Assembly: GCA_025463785.1 (NCBI GenBank) | Contig: JAODBD010000001.1 | Span: 118,292-182,291 of the forward strand | Source of the DNA: Glaciihabitans sp. | Lineage (GTDB): Bacteria; Actinomycetota; Actinomycetes; Actinomycetales; Microbacteriaceae | Direction: 5' to 3' | DNA length: 64,000 bases | In this document: in pieces, positions 1 to 9,192 of the stretch | Layout: every line of letters begins with the position of its first letter | Numbering within the stretch: the stretch's first letter is position 1 | Notes under the pieces: generated by a model | Database searches by the model: none | What the model was told of the DNA's origin: nothing | Seen by the model: the letters and a program-made list of their open reading frames with translations, nothing else | Translations under genes and position numbers: made by a program

Positions 1-112
1 CGGCGGTTGAGGCCGCCCTCGCGACACCGACAACCTCATGACCTCGTGCAATCAACTCTCGCGCGATGGCACTGCCAACGAAACCCGTGGCACCAAACAA
101 AATGACCTTCAT
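1..112 (-). CDS. NAD(P)-binding reductase, NmrA/epimerase-like (partial)
   Basis: Only the first 37 codons lie in the window; the gene runs off the left edge. The translation starts MKVILFGATGFVGSAIARE, the first beta strand and GxTGxxG dinucleotide-binding loop of an atypical or extended short-chain dehydrogenase (NmrA or NAD-dependent epimerase family). The start is supported by an AAGGAG ribosome site 5 nt upstream on the minus strand (near 118-123). The gene diverges from the DUF2277 gene, so both are probably expressed from the 113-170 interval. The substrate cannot be told from the N-terminus alone. Confidence 0.75.
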   Translation of the reverse strand, partial: MKVILFGATGFVGSAIARELIARGHEVVGVARAASTA

Positions 113-170
113 GGATGCTCCTTCTCTTTCGCATCTATGATCCCGCAGGGTGCTCGCTTACCCTTGAAAG

Positions 171-443
171 ATGTGCCGAAACATCCATACTTTGCATAAC
201 TTCGAGCCGGCCGCAAACGACGACGAGGTTCACGCCGCCGCACTTCAGTACGTGCGCAAGATCAGCGGATCGACCAGGCCGTCCAAAGCTAACACCGAGG
301 CGTTCGAGCGCGCCGTGCATGAGATCGCCCACATCACTCAGCATCTCCTCGAAGATCTGGTAGCGACGACTCCCCCAAAGGATCGCGAGGTCGAGGCAGC
401 GAAGGCGCGCGCCCGGTCTGCGGCTCGGTTCGCCAGCGCATAG
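171..443 (+). CDS. DUF2277 family small protein
   Basis: A 90-residue protein beginning MCRNIHTLHNFEPAAND and ending in a charged EVEAAKARARSAARF stretch, which is the pattern of the DUF2277 family. The MCRNI start, the NFEPxAxDxE segment and the C-terminal helix are all present, so the gene looks complete. It has no signal peptide or membrane segment and is probably cytosolic. The function of the family is unknown. A GAAAG purine run sits just before the ATG. It is divergent from the partial reductase gene to its left. Confidence 0.8.
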   Translation: MCRNIHTLHNFEPAANDDEVHAAALQYVRKISGSTRPSKANTEAFERAVHEIAHITQHLLEDLVATTPPKDREVEAAKARARSAARFASA

Positions 444-781
444 CGCCGAGCGCTTAGGCTGCGCCTGCTAGCGACGTGCGGTAGGCAATAACCCCTATGC
501 CCATTCATTGGCGTTTCGGAGATTGCGAGGTAACCTGATGAAGGATTCTCGGTGCGGTGCCCGTACGTGCCGGGCAGAACCTTGCCTCGATATGTAATGG
601 CGCCGCAAAAACCTACTTAGCGCTAATCTCTGATTTCTCATGAATTGTCCCGACACAGAATTCACTGCAACAGGTAGTTCGCCCGATGGCGACACGTGTG
701 AATTGTTATTGCCCGCGCCCCCCGACGCGGTTGCAGAGTGCTCCCGGCACTGACGCCGAGCAGCACAGCAAGGGGTCCCGA
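444..781. other. 338-nt gap upstream of the LuxR gene
   Basis: No convincing gene is seen here. Frames open through this stretch on both strands have no family resemblance. The region presumably holds the promoter of the LuxR-type regulator; no clear -35/-10 pair or operator stands out. In-frame starts exist further upstream (686), but 782 has the better ribosome site. Confidence 0.4.
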
Positions 782-3499
782 ATGCCCAATGCCCGAATAC
801 CGAAACCACCCGATGCCCGCGCAGGAGCGCGACACCAAATTGCCCTCGCGCCGCCGATCCTTGAACACGCGAACGAACTCGGCGAGCTGCTTGAGAGTGC
901 CGCGACGCCCGGCTCCGCCATCCTTGTCGTGGGCGTACCGGGATCCGGACGCTCGACACTCCTTGAGGGCGTTCGCGCCAACGCCCCCGTTCACTGTGTC
1001 TGGGTTGCGCCGCATCCCTGGGAGCGCTTCCAGCAACTTGCTGGCCTGTCAATGGTGTTCAACACCATCGGGGATCCGCGCATAGCCAAGGTCATCGCCC
1101 GGCTCAAGCTGGTTGATTCCACGGTCGATGAAACACTCGCGACCGCGCTCGAACTGCTCGTGCTGCTGAGGTCCGGCGGCCGCGAAGAGACTCTCCTGCT
1201 CATCGACGACGCCGACAAGTTCGATGAACACAGTCAACTCACTCTTACCTACCTCGCGGGTCGTCTCGCAGGAACGGGGCTGCGACTGGTGATGGCGGTA
1301 ACCCCGGAGTCCGCGTACACGGCGTTTGCCGGCATCCGCAGCGTGTCAATCTCGCGCCTCGACGGCGAGCACGCGATGGCATTCGCCCGCGCCATCGCCC
1401 CGGCTGATGCCGACCCGCAGACCCTCGCCATGGTGTGCGACGGATGCGGCGGCCTGCCCGGCATGATCAGCTCCACCCTCGCGCACCTGACCCAGGGCCA
1501 ACTCGACGGTTTCGCACCGCTCGCGCTCCCCCTCTATCCCGGGCCCGCTCCCCTCGATCTGGGCGGGTGGGAGCCCGAGACGGTGCTCCTGTTGCGCCGA
1601 CTATCGACCGCGCCGCTCAGCAGTCTTTCGGCGCTCCCCGAGATCCACGACGGCAACCGCGATCGTTTCGAGCGGCTGACCTCACAGGGCGTGCTTGAGG
1701 TCAATGGGCCGTTCGTCTCAATCCGGGATGGCGCACTGCGATCGGCGCTCTACTGGTCGATGACGACCGAGCAGCGCGAAGAACTGCACCGCGGTGCGGC
1801 GATCGAAGAGACCGGGATCAGCAATGCCCTCGCCCTTTGGCACGCCGATCATGGCGACAATGCGCCAGATGCAAGCGAGGCGCTCATCAGGGAAGCAGGC
1901 GACCTCTTTCAGAGGGGCCTCGTGAACGCGGCGACCGAGCTCACCGAGCGCGCGCTGCTTCTGAGTCCGGGGCTGGATGGCATACTCGACGACCTGCTTG
2001 CCCTCTGCAACCGCCTCACGATCGTCTCCGAGTTCGGCCTCGCGCGCCGCTACCTCGCGCAGTGTCGACGTGCGGCACAGGAGCCGGCGCAGCTCGCAGA
2101 ATGCCTGCGGCTCGAGGCCACAATCACCTCCCTCACCAACGAGAGCATCGATATCGGAGCGATCGACGTCTACGCGCGGCGTATTCGAAAGGACAGCGCA
2201 CACACCAGCGCCGAGCTGCTGTCGTTCGCCTCGATTGCGCTTGCGACGGCGGGCGACATCGGGTCGGCGCGGACGCATATCGACCTGGCGTATGACATTC
2301 AGCCCGCCGATCGCGTTGCCGCGAGCAGCGTGCAGAACTGGTCACGCCGCTATCTCGACGGAATCGACGGTGCGGGAATCGGCCTGACAACGGCGGATGA
2401 GGTGGAGCCTGACCTCGAAGAGCTCGCAATTCACGTTCAGCTCGTCAGAGGCCGCGCCCTCATGATGGAGGAGCACTACGAAGAAGCGCGTCATACCTTC
2501 CGCAGCCTCGCACTGGCGTCACCGAGTCGCGACCGTGGATCGGCCTGGACGGCTCGTGTGCTCGGGCTCTCTGCCGAGAATGAGATTCGCGCGGGGCAAA
2601 TCGCCGAAGCAGGTCGCACCATCGACGCCCTCGCCGAACTCGCACCCGTGCAGAACTTTCACAATCTGATGCTGTTCGCCTGGAACGAGGCAGTCGTCCG
2701 AGACAGGCCGGATGCCGGGCCGCTGCTGCTGGAAGCTCGAATCCAGGCGACGCGGTCACCCCAGGTCGTGCTTTCGGCGCAGCTGCTCGCGTTGGAGGGA
2801 TCGCTGGCGCTCATGCACGGAGACCTCGACGAGGCGCGGTTCCGACTGGCTCGGGCGTACGAACCGTCGCTCGACCTGCGGCCCGACTTCCTTCGGGTGG
2901 AGGGCGACTTCATCGAAGTCCTCGCCCGTCGCGGTGAATGGGATGCCGCGCGCCGAGTCACTGCGCGGTTCGCTGAGCGGGCGGCCGAGCATCCGTCACG
3001 CTGGTCAGAGACCGTCCTTGCGGGCAGCCTCGCGATCGTCGCGCCCGAAGACGAGCTGCTTCGCGAATTCCAGCAGGCTCTCGCGGTTGCGAAGGGGAAT
3101 GGCGCCGGGTTCGAGATGGCTCGCGAACGTCTCAGCTTCGCGATGGCGCTGGAGCGGTTCGGCCAGGGACAGCGCGCGGGCGAACAGCGCCGGGCCGCCG
3201 AGTACCTGTTCGAATCACTCTCCGCCACCGGCTGGGCAACGGCCGTGCGCGATTCGGCCGCGGCCATCGAGCCTCCACTGAAGAATTCGCTCCTGTCAAC
3301 GCTCACCGAAAGCGAGCTCGCGGTCCTGCGGCTGATGAGGAAGGGTTTGCGCAACAAGGACATCGCGGGCGCACTGTTCGTTTCGTTGCGCACGGTTGAG
3401 GTGCGAATCACCCAGATCTACCGCAAGCTCGAAGCCCGCTCACGCTCGCACCTGCTGACCATGCTGCCCGCCGACATCGATCAGATCGAGTCCTTCTGA
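782..3499 (+). CDS. LuxR-family transcriptional regulator with N-terminal ATPase (LAL-like)
   Basis: A 905-residue regulator. Near residues 50-58 is a Walker A-like loop (GVPGSGRSTLLEG) and near 139-145 a hydrophobic Walker B strand ending LLLIDDAD. The middle is long, Ala/Leu-rich and helical, as in TPR-type sensor arms. The last ~60 residues form a LuxR helix-turn-helix (LTESELAVLRLMRKGLRNKD, then SLRTVEVRITQIYRKL). This order of NTPase, helical repeats and HTH is that of large ATP-binding LuxR (LAL/STAND) activators. The 782 start is preferred over 686 because an AAGGGG ribosome site lies just upstream. The 3' end overlaps the convergent glycosyltransferase gene by 19 nt, so it may control the adjacent glycan locus; that link is inference. 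Confidence 0.85.
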   Translation: MPNARIPKPPDARAGARHQIALAPPILEHANELGELLESAATPGSAILVVGVPGSGRSTLLEGVRANAPVHCVWVAPHPWERFQQLAGLSMVFNTIGDPRIAKVIARLKLVDSTVDETLATALELLVLLRSGGREETLLLIDDADKFDEHSQLTLTYLAGRLAGTGLRLVMAVTPESAYTAFAGIRSVSISRLDGEHAMAFARAIAPADADPQTLAMVCDGCGGLPGMISSTLAHLTQGQLDGFAPLALPLYPGPAPLDLGGWEPETVLLLRRLSTAPLSSLSALPEIHDGNRDRFERLTSQGVLEVNGPFVSIRDGALRSALYWSMTTEQREELHRGAAIEETGISNALALWHADHGDNAPDASEALIREAGDLFQRGLVNAATELTERALLLSPGLDGILDDLLALCNRLTIVSEFGLARRYLAQCRRAAQEPAQLAECLRLEATITSLTNESIDIGAIDVYARRIRKDSAHTSAELLSFASIALATAGDIGSARTHIDLAYDIQPADRVAASSVQNWSRRYLDGIDGAGIGLTTADEVEPDLEELAIHVQLVRGRALMMEEHYEEARHTFRSLALASPSRDRGSAWTARVLGLSAENEIRAGQIAEAGRTIDALAELAPVQNFHNLMLFAWNEAVVRDRPDAGPLLLEARIQATRSPQVVLSAQLLALEGSLALMHGDLDEARFRLARAYEPSLDLRPDFLRVEGDFIEVLARRGEWDAARRVTARFAERAAEHPSRWSETVLAGSLAIVAPEDELLREFQQALAVAKGNGAGFEMARERLSFAMALERFGQGQRAGEQRRAAEYLFESLSATGWATAVRDSAAAIEPPLKNSLLSTLTESELAVLRLMRKGLRNKDIAGALFVSLRTVEVRITQIYRKLEARSRSHLLTMLPADIDQIESF

Positions 3500-4764
3500 G
3501 CAACGGCAGCTCGCCGTTGCGGGCTCTGCCAGACACCGCTCGATGAACCGCTGAGCGCACGACGGAGCGCGACCAGACAGAGCACAGCGTCGAGAACGCG
3601 CAGTAGCGGGAATACCGGCGCATAGCCCAGGAAACGGGCATTCCTGGTGAGGATGGCCGTCACGATCGAGAGCGCGAGGTCGGGAACAAGGATGCCGAGC
3701 GCGAGCACCCATCCGGGAAGCATTGTGGAGAAAACCCGCAGATCGCCGGTCGCATCCCAACCCAGGCCGACGAAGAATCCCGACAGCCAGGACAGCAGGG
3801 CAACGGGCGGCGTGACCACGAGCATGACGCACGCAATGACCAGTTCGACGACCGACAGCCAGGTCACGAGAAAGAACAGTCTCGCGTGCCAGCCGTGCCG
3901 CAGCAGCGTCTGCCAGAAGCCGAGCGACCATCGGCGCACCTGCTTCGAGTACTCCTGGAGGGTATCCGGATCCTGGGTGCGAGCGATCGCGGCCCGCGGA
4001 TTGAAGGCGATCCGGCCGAGGGACTTTGCGTGGATCTCAAACGTCATGTTGTAGTCCTCGATGCTGAGGCCGGGTGCATCGATGTCGATCGAGCCGATAA
4101 CCCTGGTTCGATACATGCTGGCGAAGCCGGGAACGATCGAGACTACGTTCACAAGTCGGGATGCCTGCCCATACTTGAGCAGGTACTGCACTGCGATGTA
4201 CACCCGCTGCCGATACGTCACCAGGATGCGCCCGATGAGGGTCTCGGGCGGCGGAGTGAAGATTGTGGAGGCCCTGCCTGCGACCGCGACAATCTCGGGA
4301 TCGTCGAAGAGCGGCAGACCGGAATCCAGATAGTCGTCGGCAAGTACCGTGTCGGCATCCAGCAGCATGACGACGTCGTAACGCTCCACCAGGTTGAAGT
4401 GATCGATGGCGGCCACGATCGCGCCTGCCTTGCCACGATTGGGATTGAGGTCAAGCACATTGGCTCCGCGACGGGTGGCGAGTTCCGAGGTCGCATCCGT
4501 CGAGCCATCTGACGCGACGTAGACCTGCCCGCGCGGAACCTGAGACATCGCGGAGTCGAGAGTCTTCTCGATCACGAGTTCTTCATTGTGGGCCGCGATG
4601 ACGATTGCGACCCCACCCTTCTCGACCACCGAATGATACGAATCCGGGACCCGGCGAAACACGCCGGCGATCGCACGCACTATCCCGGCACCAGACCAGA
4701 ACAGCGTGCCAATGCCGACGACTCCCACGATGGTGACGAGCAGGACAATCGGTACCGGTTGCAC
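3481..4764 (-). CDS. Processive glycosyltransferase family 2, hyaluronan/cellulose-synthase-like
   Basis: A 427-residue membrane protein. An N-terminal membrane helix (residues 5-25) precedes a cytosolic GT-A domain with SDGST near 85-89, the metal-binding DAD at 136-138, a catalytic ED at 236-237 and the acceptor-binding QVRRW at 275-279. Four or five hydrophobic segments follow after residue 290. This is the layout of processive synthases that polymerise and export a beta-linked polymer (HasA, PgaC/IcaA, BcsA types). It is divergent from the nucleotide-sugar operon starting at 5003, which would make its substrates. The polymer itself cannot be named from sequence. The 3' end overlaps the LuxR gene by 19 nt. 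Confidence 0.85.
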   Translation of the reverse strand: MQPVPIVLLVTIVGVVGIGTLFWSGAGIVRAIAGVFRRVPDSYHSVVEKGGVAIVIAAHNEELVIEKTLDSAMSQVPRGQVYVASDGSTDATSELATRRGANVLDLNPNRGKAGAIVAAIDHFNLVERYDVVMLLDADTVLADDYLDSGLPLFDDPEIVAVAGRASTIFTPPPETLIGRILVTYRQRVYIAVQYLLKYGQASRLVNVVSIVPGFASMYRTRVIGSIDIDAPGLSIEDYNMTFEIHAKSLGRIAFNPRAAIARTQDPDTLQEYSKQVRRWSLGFWQTLLRHGWHARLFFLVTWLSVVELVIACVMLVVTPPVALLSWLSGFFVGLGWDATGDLRVFSTMLPGWVLALGILVPDLALSIVTAILTRNARFLGYAPVFPLLRVLDAVLCLVALRRALSGSSSGVWQSPQRRAAVAQKDSI

Positions 4765-5002
4765 TGGGTCGTCCTTTCACCATTTCGGATGGGTCGAATT
4801 GCGCTGTCGCCGAGAGCCTTCCGCTGTCAGGCTATTGGCCCCGGAATCCCAGGCAAATAGCGATCTCCGCAGGATTTTGCGGGTTGTACGGTGCCCCGCA
4901 TTCCCTGCCCGCAATTCCGCACAGTCTGCCGCCCACTATCGCCGTTGGCTGCGGAAGGGGACCAATGTAAACGCCAGCCCCCTCCCCCGAAAGAAGGCGC
5001 CC

Positions 5003-6352
5003 ATGAGCACGATCACCCCCACAGTCCAGGACGAACAGGACGAAACGCGCCACCCCAAGCCGCAACTCCGTGCCATCACCCGTACCATCGCCGACACCGA
5101 CTTCGATTTCGATGTCGCCATCGTCGGTCTCGGCTATGTCGGTCTGCCCACCGCAATCTCCTACCACGCGGGCGGATCCCGGGTACTCGGACTCGATGCC
5201 AGCGAGGCTCGCCTTGCGACCATCATCCGCGGCGGAGCCGACCTCCTCGACCGCGACCAGAGCCGGCTGTCGAAAGCGCTGAAGACGGAGCGACTGCTAC
5301 TGACATCGCACCCGCAGAGCCTCACGCGCGCCGCCGCCGTTGTGATCTGCGTGCCAACTCCGGTCGACAACTACCTGACTCCCGACCTGCGGATGCTCGA
5401 GGCGGCCTGCGAGACCGTGGTCGCGAACGCCGTGCCCGGCCAGCTGCTGTTGCTCACCTCGACCACCTACGTCGGGTGCACCGAAGACCTCCTCGTGCGC
5501 CCTCTGCGGGATCGCGGCTTCGAGATCGGCGAAGACATCTTCGTCGCCTTCAGCGCCGAGCGGATCGACCCCGGAAATGACGCGGTCGACCAGGAAGCGA
5601 TTCCGCGAGTCGTCGGTGGCGCAACGCAGCAATGCGGCGTCAAGGCCGACATGCTGCTGCGCCGCTACGCGAACGAAGTGCATCACGTCGATTCACTCGC
5701 GGCTGCGGAAATGACCAAACTCCTCGAGAACACCTTTCGCGCGGTCAACATCGCTCTCGCCAATGAGTTCGCCGACATCTGTGCACACCTCGGAATCCCG
5801 GTCAACGATGTGATCGACGCCGCCGCAACGAAGCCGTACGGCTTCATGGCGTTCCGGCCCGGCCCGGGCGTTGGGGGGCACTGCATCCCATGCGACCCCC
5901 ACTACCTGCTCTGGCAACTACGCAAGGAACGCGTCTCCGCCCCGATCATTGAACGCACCATGGCCGAGATCGCCAATCGCCCGGGGCGGGTGGTCGATGC
6001 GGCGCGCGCACTGCTGTCGGAGAACGGCGTGCCGCTCAGCCGCGCCCGCATCCTCGTCGTCGGCATTTCATACAAGGCGGATGTCGCCGACCTGCGCGAA
6101 TCACCGGCCCTCGAAATCCTGTCCACGTTCGCCCGCGCCGGCGCCCACGTCGGATTCGTAGACAGTCACTTCGATCAGGTGACACTCGAATCGGGTGAAA
6201 TCGTGCCGGCGACCCGGCGACCCGAATTCTTCCAACCCGATCTCGTGCTCATTCACACCCGGCATTCTGACGCCGACCTCGACTGGATCCAGGCATCGCA
6301 CCTGGTGTTCGACCCGCGCTTTCCCGACGCTGTGTCGGGGGTGACCTCGTGA
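5003..6352 (+). CDS. UDP-sugar 6-dehydrogenase (UDP-N-acetylhexosamine type likely)
   Basis: A 449-residue nucleotide-sugar dehydrogenase that oxidises the C6 alcohol of a UDP-hexose to a carboxylate with two NAD+. The Rossmann loop IVGLGYVGLP is at residues 40-49. The catalytic cysteine, about residue 294, sits in GPGVGGHCIPCDPHYL. The GHCIPxDPxYL form is typical of UDP-GlcNAc/ManNAc dehydrogenases (WbpA, TviB, CapL), while UDP-glucose dehydrogenases usually have GGxCxPKD, so a uronic acid of an amino sugar is the likelier product. The start at 5003 is set by GAAGG 5 nt before the ATG; upstream in-frame codons lack family similarity. It overlaps the epimerase by 4 nt (GTGA), so the two are translationally coupled. 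Confidence 0.9.
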   Translation: MSTITPTVQDEQDETRHPKPQLRAITRTIADTDFDFDVAIVGLGYVGLPTAISYHAGGSRVLGLDASEARLATIIRGGADLLDRDQSRLSKALKTERLLLTSHPQSLTRAAAVVICVPTPVDNYLTPDLRMLEAACETVVANAVPGQLLLLTSTTYVGCTEDLLVRPLRDRGFEIGEDIFVAFSAERIDPGNDAVDQEAIPRVVGGATQQCGVKADMLLRRYANEVHHVDSLAAAEMTKLLENTFRAVNIALANEFADICAHLGIPVNDVIDAAATKPYGFMAFRPGPGVGGHCIPCDPHYLLWQLRKERVSAPIIERTMAEIANRPGRVVDAARALLSENGVPLSRARILVVGISYKADVADLRESPALEILSTFARAGAHVGFVDSHFDQVTLESGEIVPATRRPEFFQPDLVLIHTRHSDADLDWIQASHLVFDPRFPDAVSGVTS

Positions 6353-7377
6353 AATCGCTTGTCACCGGTGGAGCGGGTTTCATCGGCAGTCACCTCGTCG
6401 AGTACCTGCTTGCGCACGGCGACTCGGTGATCGTGCTCGACGACCTCAGTACGGGCAGCATCGCGAATCTCGGTGCGGTACGCGACCATCCTCGATTCCG
6501 GCTGGTGGTCGGCACGATTCTCGATCCGGCTGTCGTGCTGGACTGCGTCTCGCAGTGCGACCGGGTGTTCCACCTGGCTGCGGCAGTGGGCGTGAAGCTT
6601 ATCGTCGAGGAGCCACTCACCAGCCTGCGGGCGAACATCCACGGAACCGAGAACGTGCTCATGGTCTGCTCCGAAACCGGTGCGACACTGCTGCTTGCCT
6701 CGACGAGTGAAATTTACGGCAAGAACGAATCGGACAGCCTTTCTGAGGAGTCCGATCGCATCCTCGGTTCGCCACTCAAATCGCGCTGGGGTTACGCCGC
6801 CGCAAAGGGCATCGATGAGGCGTTCGCGCACGCCTACTGGACCCAGTTCCGCCTTCCGGTCTCGATTGTTCGACTGTTCAACACGATCGGTCCGCGGCAG
6901 AAAGGTCGATACGGCATGGTCGTGCCGAACCTTGTCGGGCAGGCCCTGCGTGGTGAGCCGCTGACCGTCTTCGGCACCGGCAGGCAGACCCGCTGCTTCT
7001 CGTCGGTCGTGGATATCGTGCCCGCAATTGTGCAGATCGCCGAGTCGACCAGGGCCTATGGCAAGGCATACAACCTGGGCGGCGCGGACGAGATCTCCAT
7101 TCTCGACCTGGCCGAGTTGATCATCCGCGAGACCGGCAGCACGAGCGAGATCACACTTGTGCCATACGCGAACGCCTACGGCGACGGTTATGAAGACATG
7201 CGCCGCCGAGTGCCAGACAACGCTCTCGCCCGGGAGCTCGTAGGCTTTATCCCGCGCACCCGCATCGACGCGATGGTTCGAAGCGTCGCCCAGAGCCTGA
7301 CCACTACCGTCGACCGGGATGACTGGATCATGACACAAGCGCACCCCGCTCCCGTGGCGTCCGTCGCGGTGTCCTGA
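6349..7377 (+). CDS. NAD-dependent epimerase/dehydratase, extended SDR
   Basis: A 342-residue extended short-chain dehydrogenase acting on a nucleotide sugar. It has the GGAGFIGSH cofactor loop at residues 6-14, an STSEIYG strand carrying the catalytic Ser region, and a YAAAK catalytic Tyr-Lys pair near 148-152. It resembles UDP-glucuronate decarboxylases and UDP-hexose 4-epimerases; the two cannot be separated by eye. The start is GTG, overlapping the dehydrogenase stop by 4 nt, and the stop shares one base with the glmS start, so this is the middle gene of a coupled operon. It probably converts the dehydrogenase product to the final donor sugar. Confidence 0.88.
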   Translation: MKSLVTGGAGFIGSHLVEYLLAHGDSVIVLDDLSTGSIANLGAVRDHPRFRLVVGTILDPAVVLDCVSQCDRVFHLAAAVGVKLIVEEPLTSLRANIHGTENVLMVCSETGATLLLASTSEIYGKNESDSLSEESDRILGSPLKSRWGYAAAKGIDEAFAHAYWTQFRLPVSIVRLFNTIGPRQKGRYGMVVPNLVGQALRGEPLTVFGTGRQTRCFSSVVDIVPAIVQIAESTRAYGKAYNLGGADEISILDLAELIIRETGSTSEITLVPYANAYGDGYEDMRRRVPDNALARELVGFIPRTRIDAMVRSVAQSLTTTVDRDDWIMTQAHPAPVASVAVS

Positions 7378-9182
7378 TGTGCGGAATCGTCGCGTGCCGC
7401 ACCACGGACTCGGCACCCGAATACCTGTGTGAAGCGCTCGAAGCGCTCGAATACCGGGGGTACGACTCCGTCGGCATCGCGGTGCAGACGGTGGGCGGCG
7501 GCGCGCTGCGGTTGCGTAGCGTCCACCGTGTCGCCGAGTTGGTGGAACGGATGGCCGACCTTCCGCCGCGCGATCTCACCGGCGCCGGCATCGGTCACAC
7601 CCGCTGGGCAACTCACGGCGGCGTCTCAGAGCGCAACGCGCATCCCCACACCGACTGCACCGGCTCGGTGCATGTCGTGCACAACGGGATCATCGAGAAC
7701 TGCGAAGAACTGCGCACCACCCTGGTGTCCGCGGGGCATCTGTTCTCCTCCGACGTGGACAGCGAGGTGATCGCGCACCTCGTGGAAGACGAGCTGGTAC
7801 GCGGTGTCGACCTTGCCGCAGCGCTCGGTCACACGATCGAACTCTGTGAGGGCTCCGGTGCTATCGTGGTAATGGATTCGCACTCCGGGCGGATCGTTGG
7901 CGCCAGTCGCCACGCTCCTCTCGTAGTCGCGGCATCGCCGAACGGAACGTTCCTCGCGAGCGACATCAGCGCGTTCGGGCCGCGAGTCGCCTCGTTCCAG
8001 GTGCTCCGGGATGGCGATGTTGTCGAATTGGCCGTACCGGTCCGCTGGACGGGGACAAACACCGACTGGCCAGTGGCGGTCGCGCATACGTGGGCGGGGA
8101 CCGAACTCGACCTGCACGGCTACCCCGATCACATGGCGAAGGAAATCGACGAGCAGCCCGAGCTTGCCGGGCGAATCCTGGATCGGGTCGGAGCCGATGC
8201 GACGAACGGCGCACTGTGGCGCTCCCTCGAGTTGCCCGACTTCGACCGGGTCGCCATCGTCGGATGCGGTACCTCCCTCAACGCTGGCGGAATCGTCGCC
8301 GCGGCCTTCCGCAGATTCGGCATCATGCCCGCGGAGACGGTGATCGCGAGCGAAGCCGCGGATGCCGTTCTCGGCCCACGCACGCTCGTCATCGCGATGA
8401 GCCAATCGGGCGAGACCGCGGACATCCTGCATGCCCTCGACGGAGAAAACTTCGCGCACTGCCAGGTGCTCGCCATCACCAACAATCCGCACTCGAGTCT
8501 CGCCCGCCGGGCGAACGCGATCGTCGAGTGCAGTGCTGGGCACGAGATCGGAGTCGCGGCAACCAAGACGTTCGTCGCACAGGTGCTCACGGGAGTCGCG
8601 GTAGCAATCTCCGCGCTGCATGAGTTGGGCCGCGTCAATCGCTCGAACACCCAGTCGATCCTGGACGACCTGCGCCGGATGCCCGACCTGCTGGCGCAGT
8701 CGCTCACGGTCGCGAAAGATATCGTGCCCCCGCTCGCGGCCGAGCTTGCCGATTCGCTCGGTGTGATCTTCCTGGGCCGTGGAGCTGGCGTCGTTTATGC
8801 GGCGGAAGGCGCGCTGAAACTCAAGGAACTCACCTACCGGTGGGCCCAGCACTATCCGGCGGGCGAATTGAAGCACGGCCCCCTCGCGCTCGTCGAGGAG
8901 GGAACCCCGGTGGTAATAGTCGACAGCGGAGGTGCAAGGATCGCGGGCAACATCGCCGAGGTTGCAGCCCGTGGCGCGCGGCTCATCACGATTGGTGGCG
9001 CCGGCAGCACCATCCCGGCACTCGGCCGCAGCCTACTAGCGCCGGTCGACAACGGGTTCCAGCCGTGCGGCCCGCTCGAGTGCGTCATCCCGATGCAGGT
9101 GCTCGCCCGCGAGCTCGCCCTCGTGCTCGGCCGTGATGTCGATAAGCCCCGAAACCTTGCTAAATCGGTCACAGTGGAGTGA
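7377..9182 (+). CDS. glmS: Glutamine-fructose-6-phosphate aminotransferase
   Basis: A 601-residue GlmS making glucosamine 6-phosphate from fructose 6-phosphate and glutamine, the entry step to UDP-GlcNAc. The start MCGIVA leaves Cys2 as the N-terminal nucleophile of the glutaminase domain (with HTRWATHG). Two SIS sugar-isomerase domains follow: the first has GCGTSLNAG near 295 and SQSGET near 341, the second carries the conserved GELKHGPLALV. The C-terminus ends in KPRNLAKSVTVE, the family signature. It overlaps the epimerase by one base. Its place in a sugar-nucleotide operon suggests a second, dedicated copy boosting amino-sugar supply for the polymer; whether another glmS exists lies outside the window. 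Confidence 0.95.
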   Translation: MCGIVACRTTDSAPEYLCEALEALEYRGYDSVGIAVQTVGGGALRLRSVHRVAELVERMADLPPRDLTGAGIGHTRWATHGGVSERNAHPHTDCTGSVHVVHNGIIENCEELRTTLVSAGHLFSSDVDSEVIAHLVEDELVRGVDLAAALGHTIELCEGSGAIVVMDSHSGRIVGASRHAPLVVAASPNGTFLASDISAFGPRVASFQVLRDGDVVELAVPVRWTGTNTDWPVAVAHTWAGTELDLHGYPDHMAKEIDEQPELAGRILDRVGADATNGALWRSLELPDFDRVAIVGCGTSLNAGGIVAAAFRRFGIMPAETVIASEAADAVLGPRTLVIAMSQSGETADILHALDGENFAHCQVLAITNNPHSSLARRANAIVECSAGHEIGVAATKTFVAQVLTGVAVAISALHELGRVNRSNTQSILDDLRRMPDLLAQSLTVAKDIVPPLAAELADSLGVIFLGRGAGVVYAAEGALKLKELTYRWAQHYPAGELKHGPLALVEEGTPVVIVDSGGARIAGNIAEVAARGARLITIGGAGSTIPALGRSLLAPVDNGFQPCGPLECVIPMQVLARELALVLGRDVDKPRNLAKSVTVE

Positions 9183-9192
9183 CCTTGACCAC

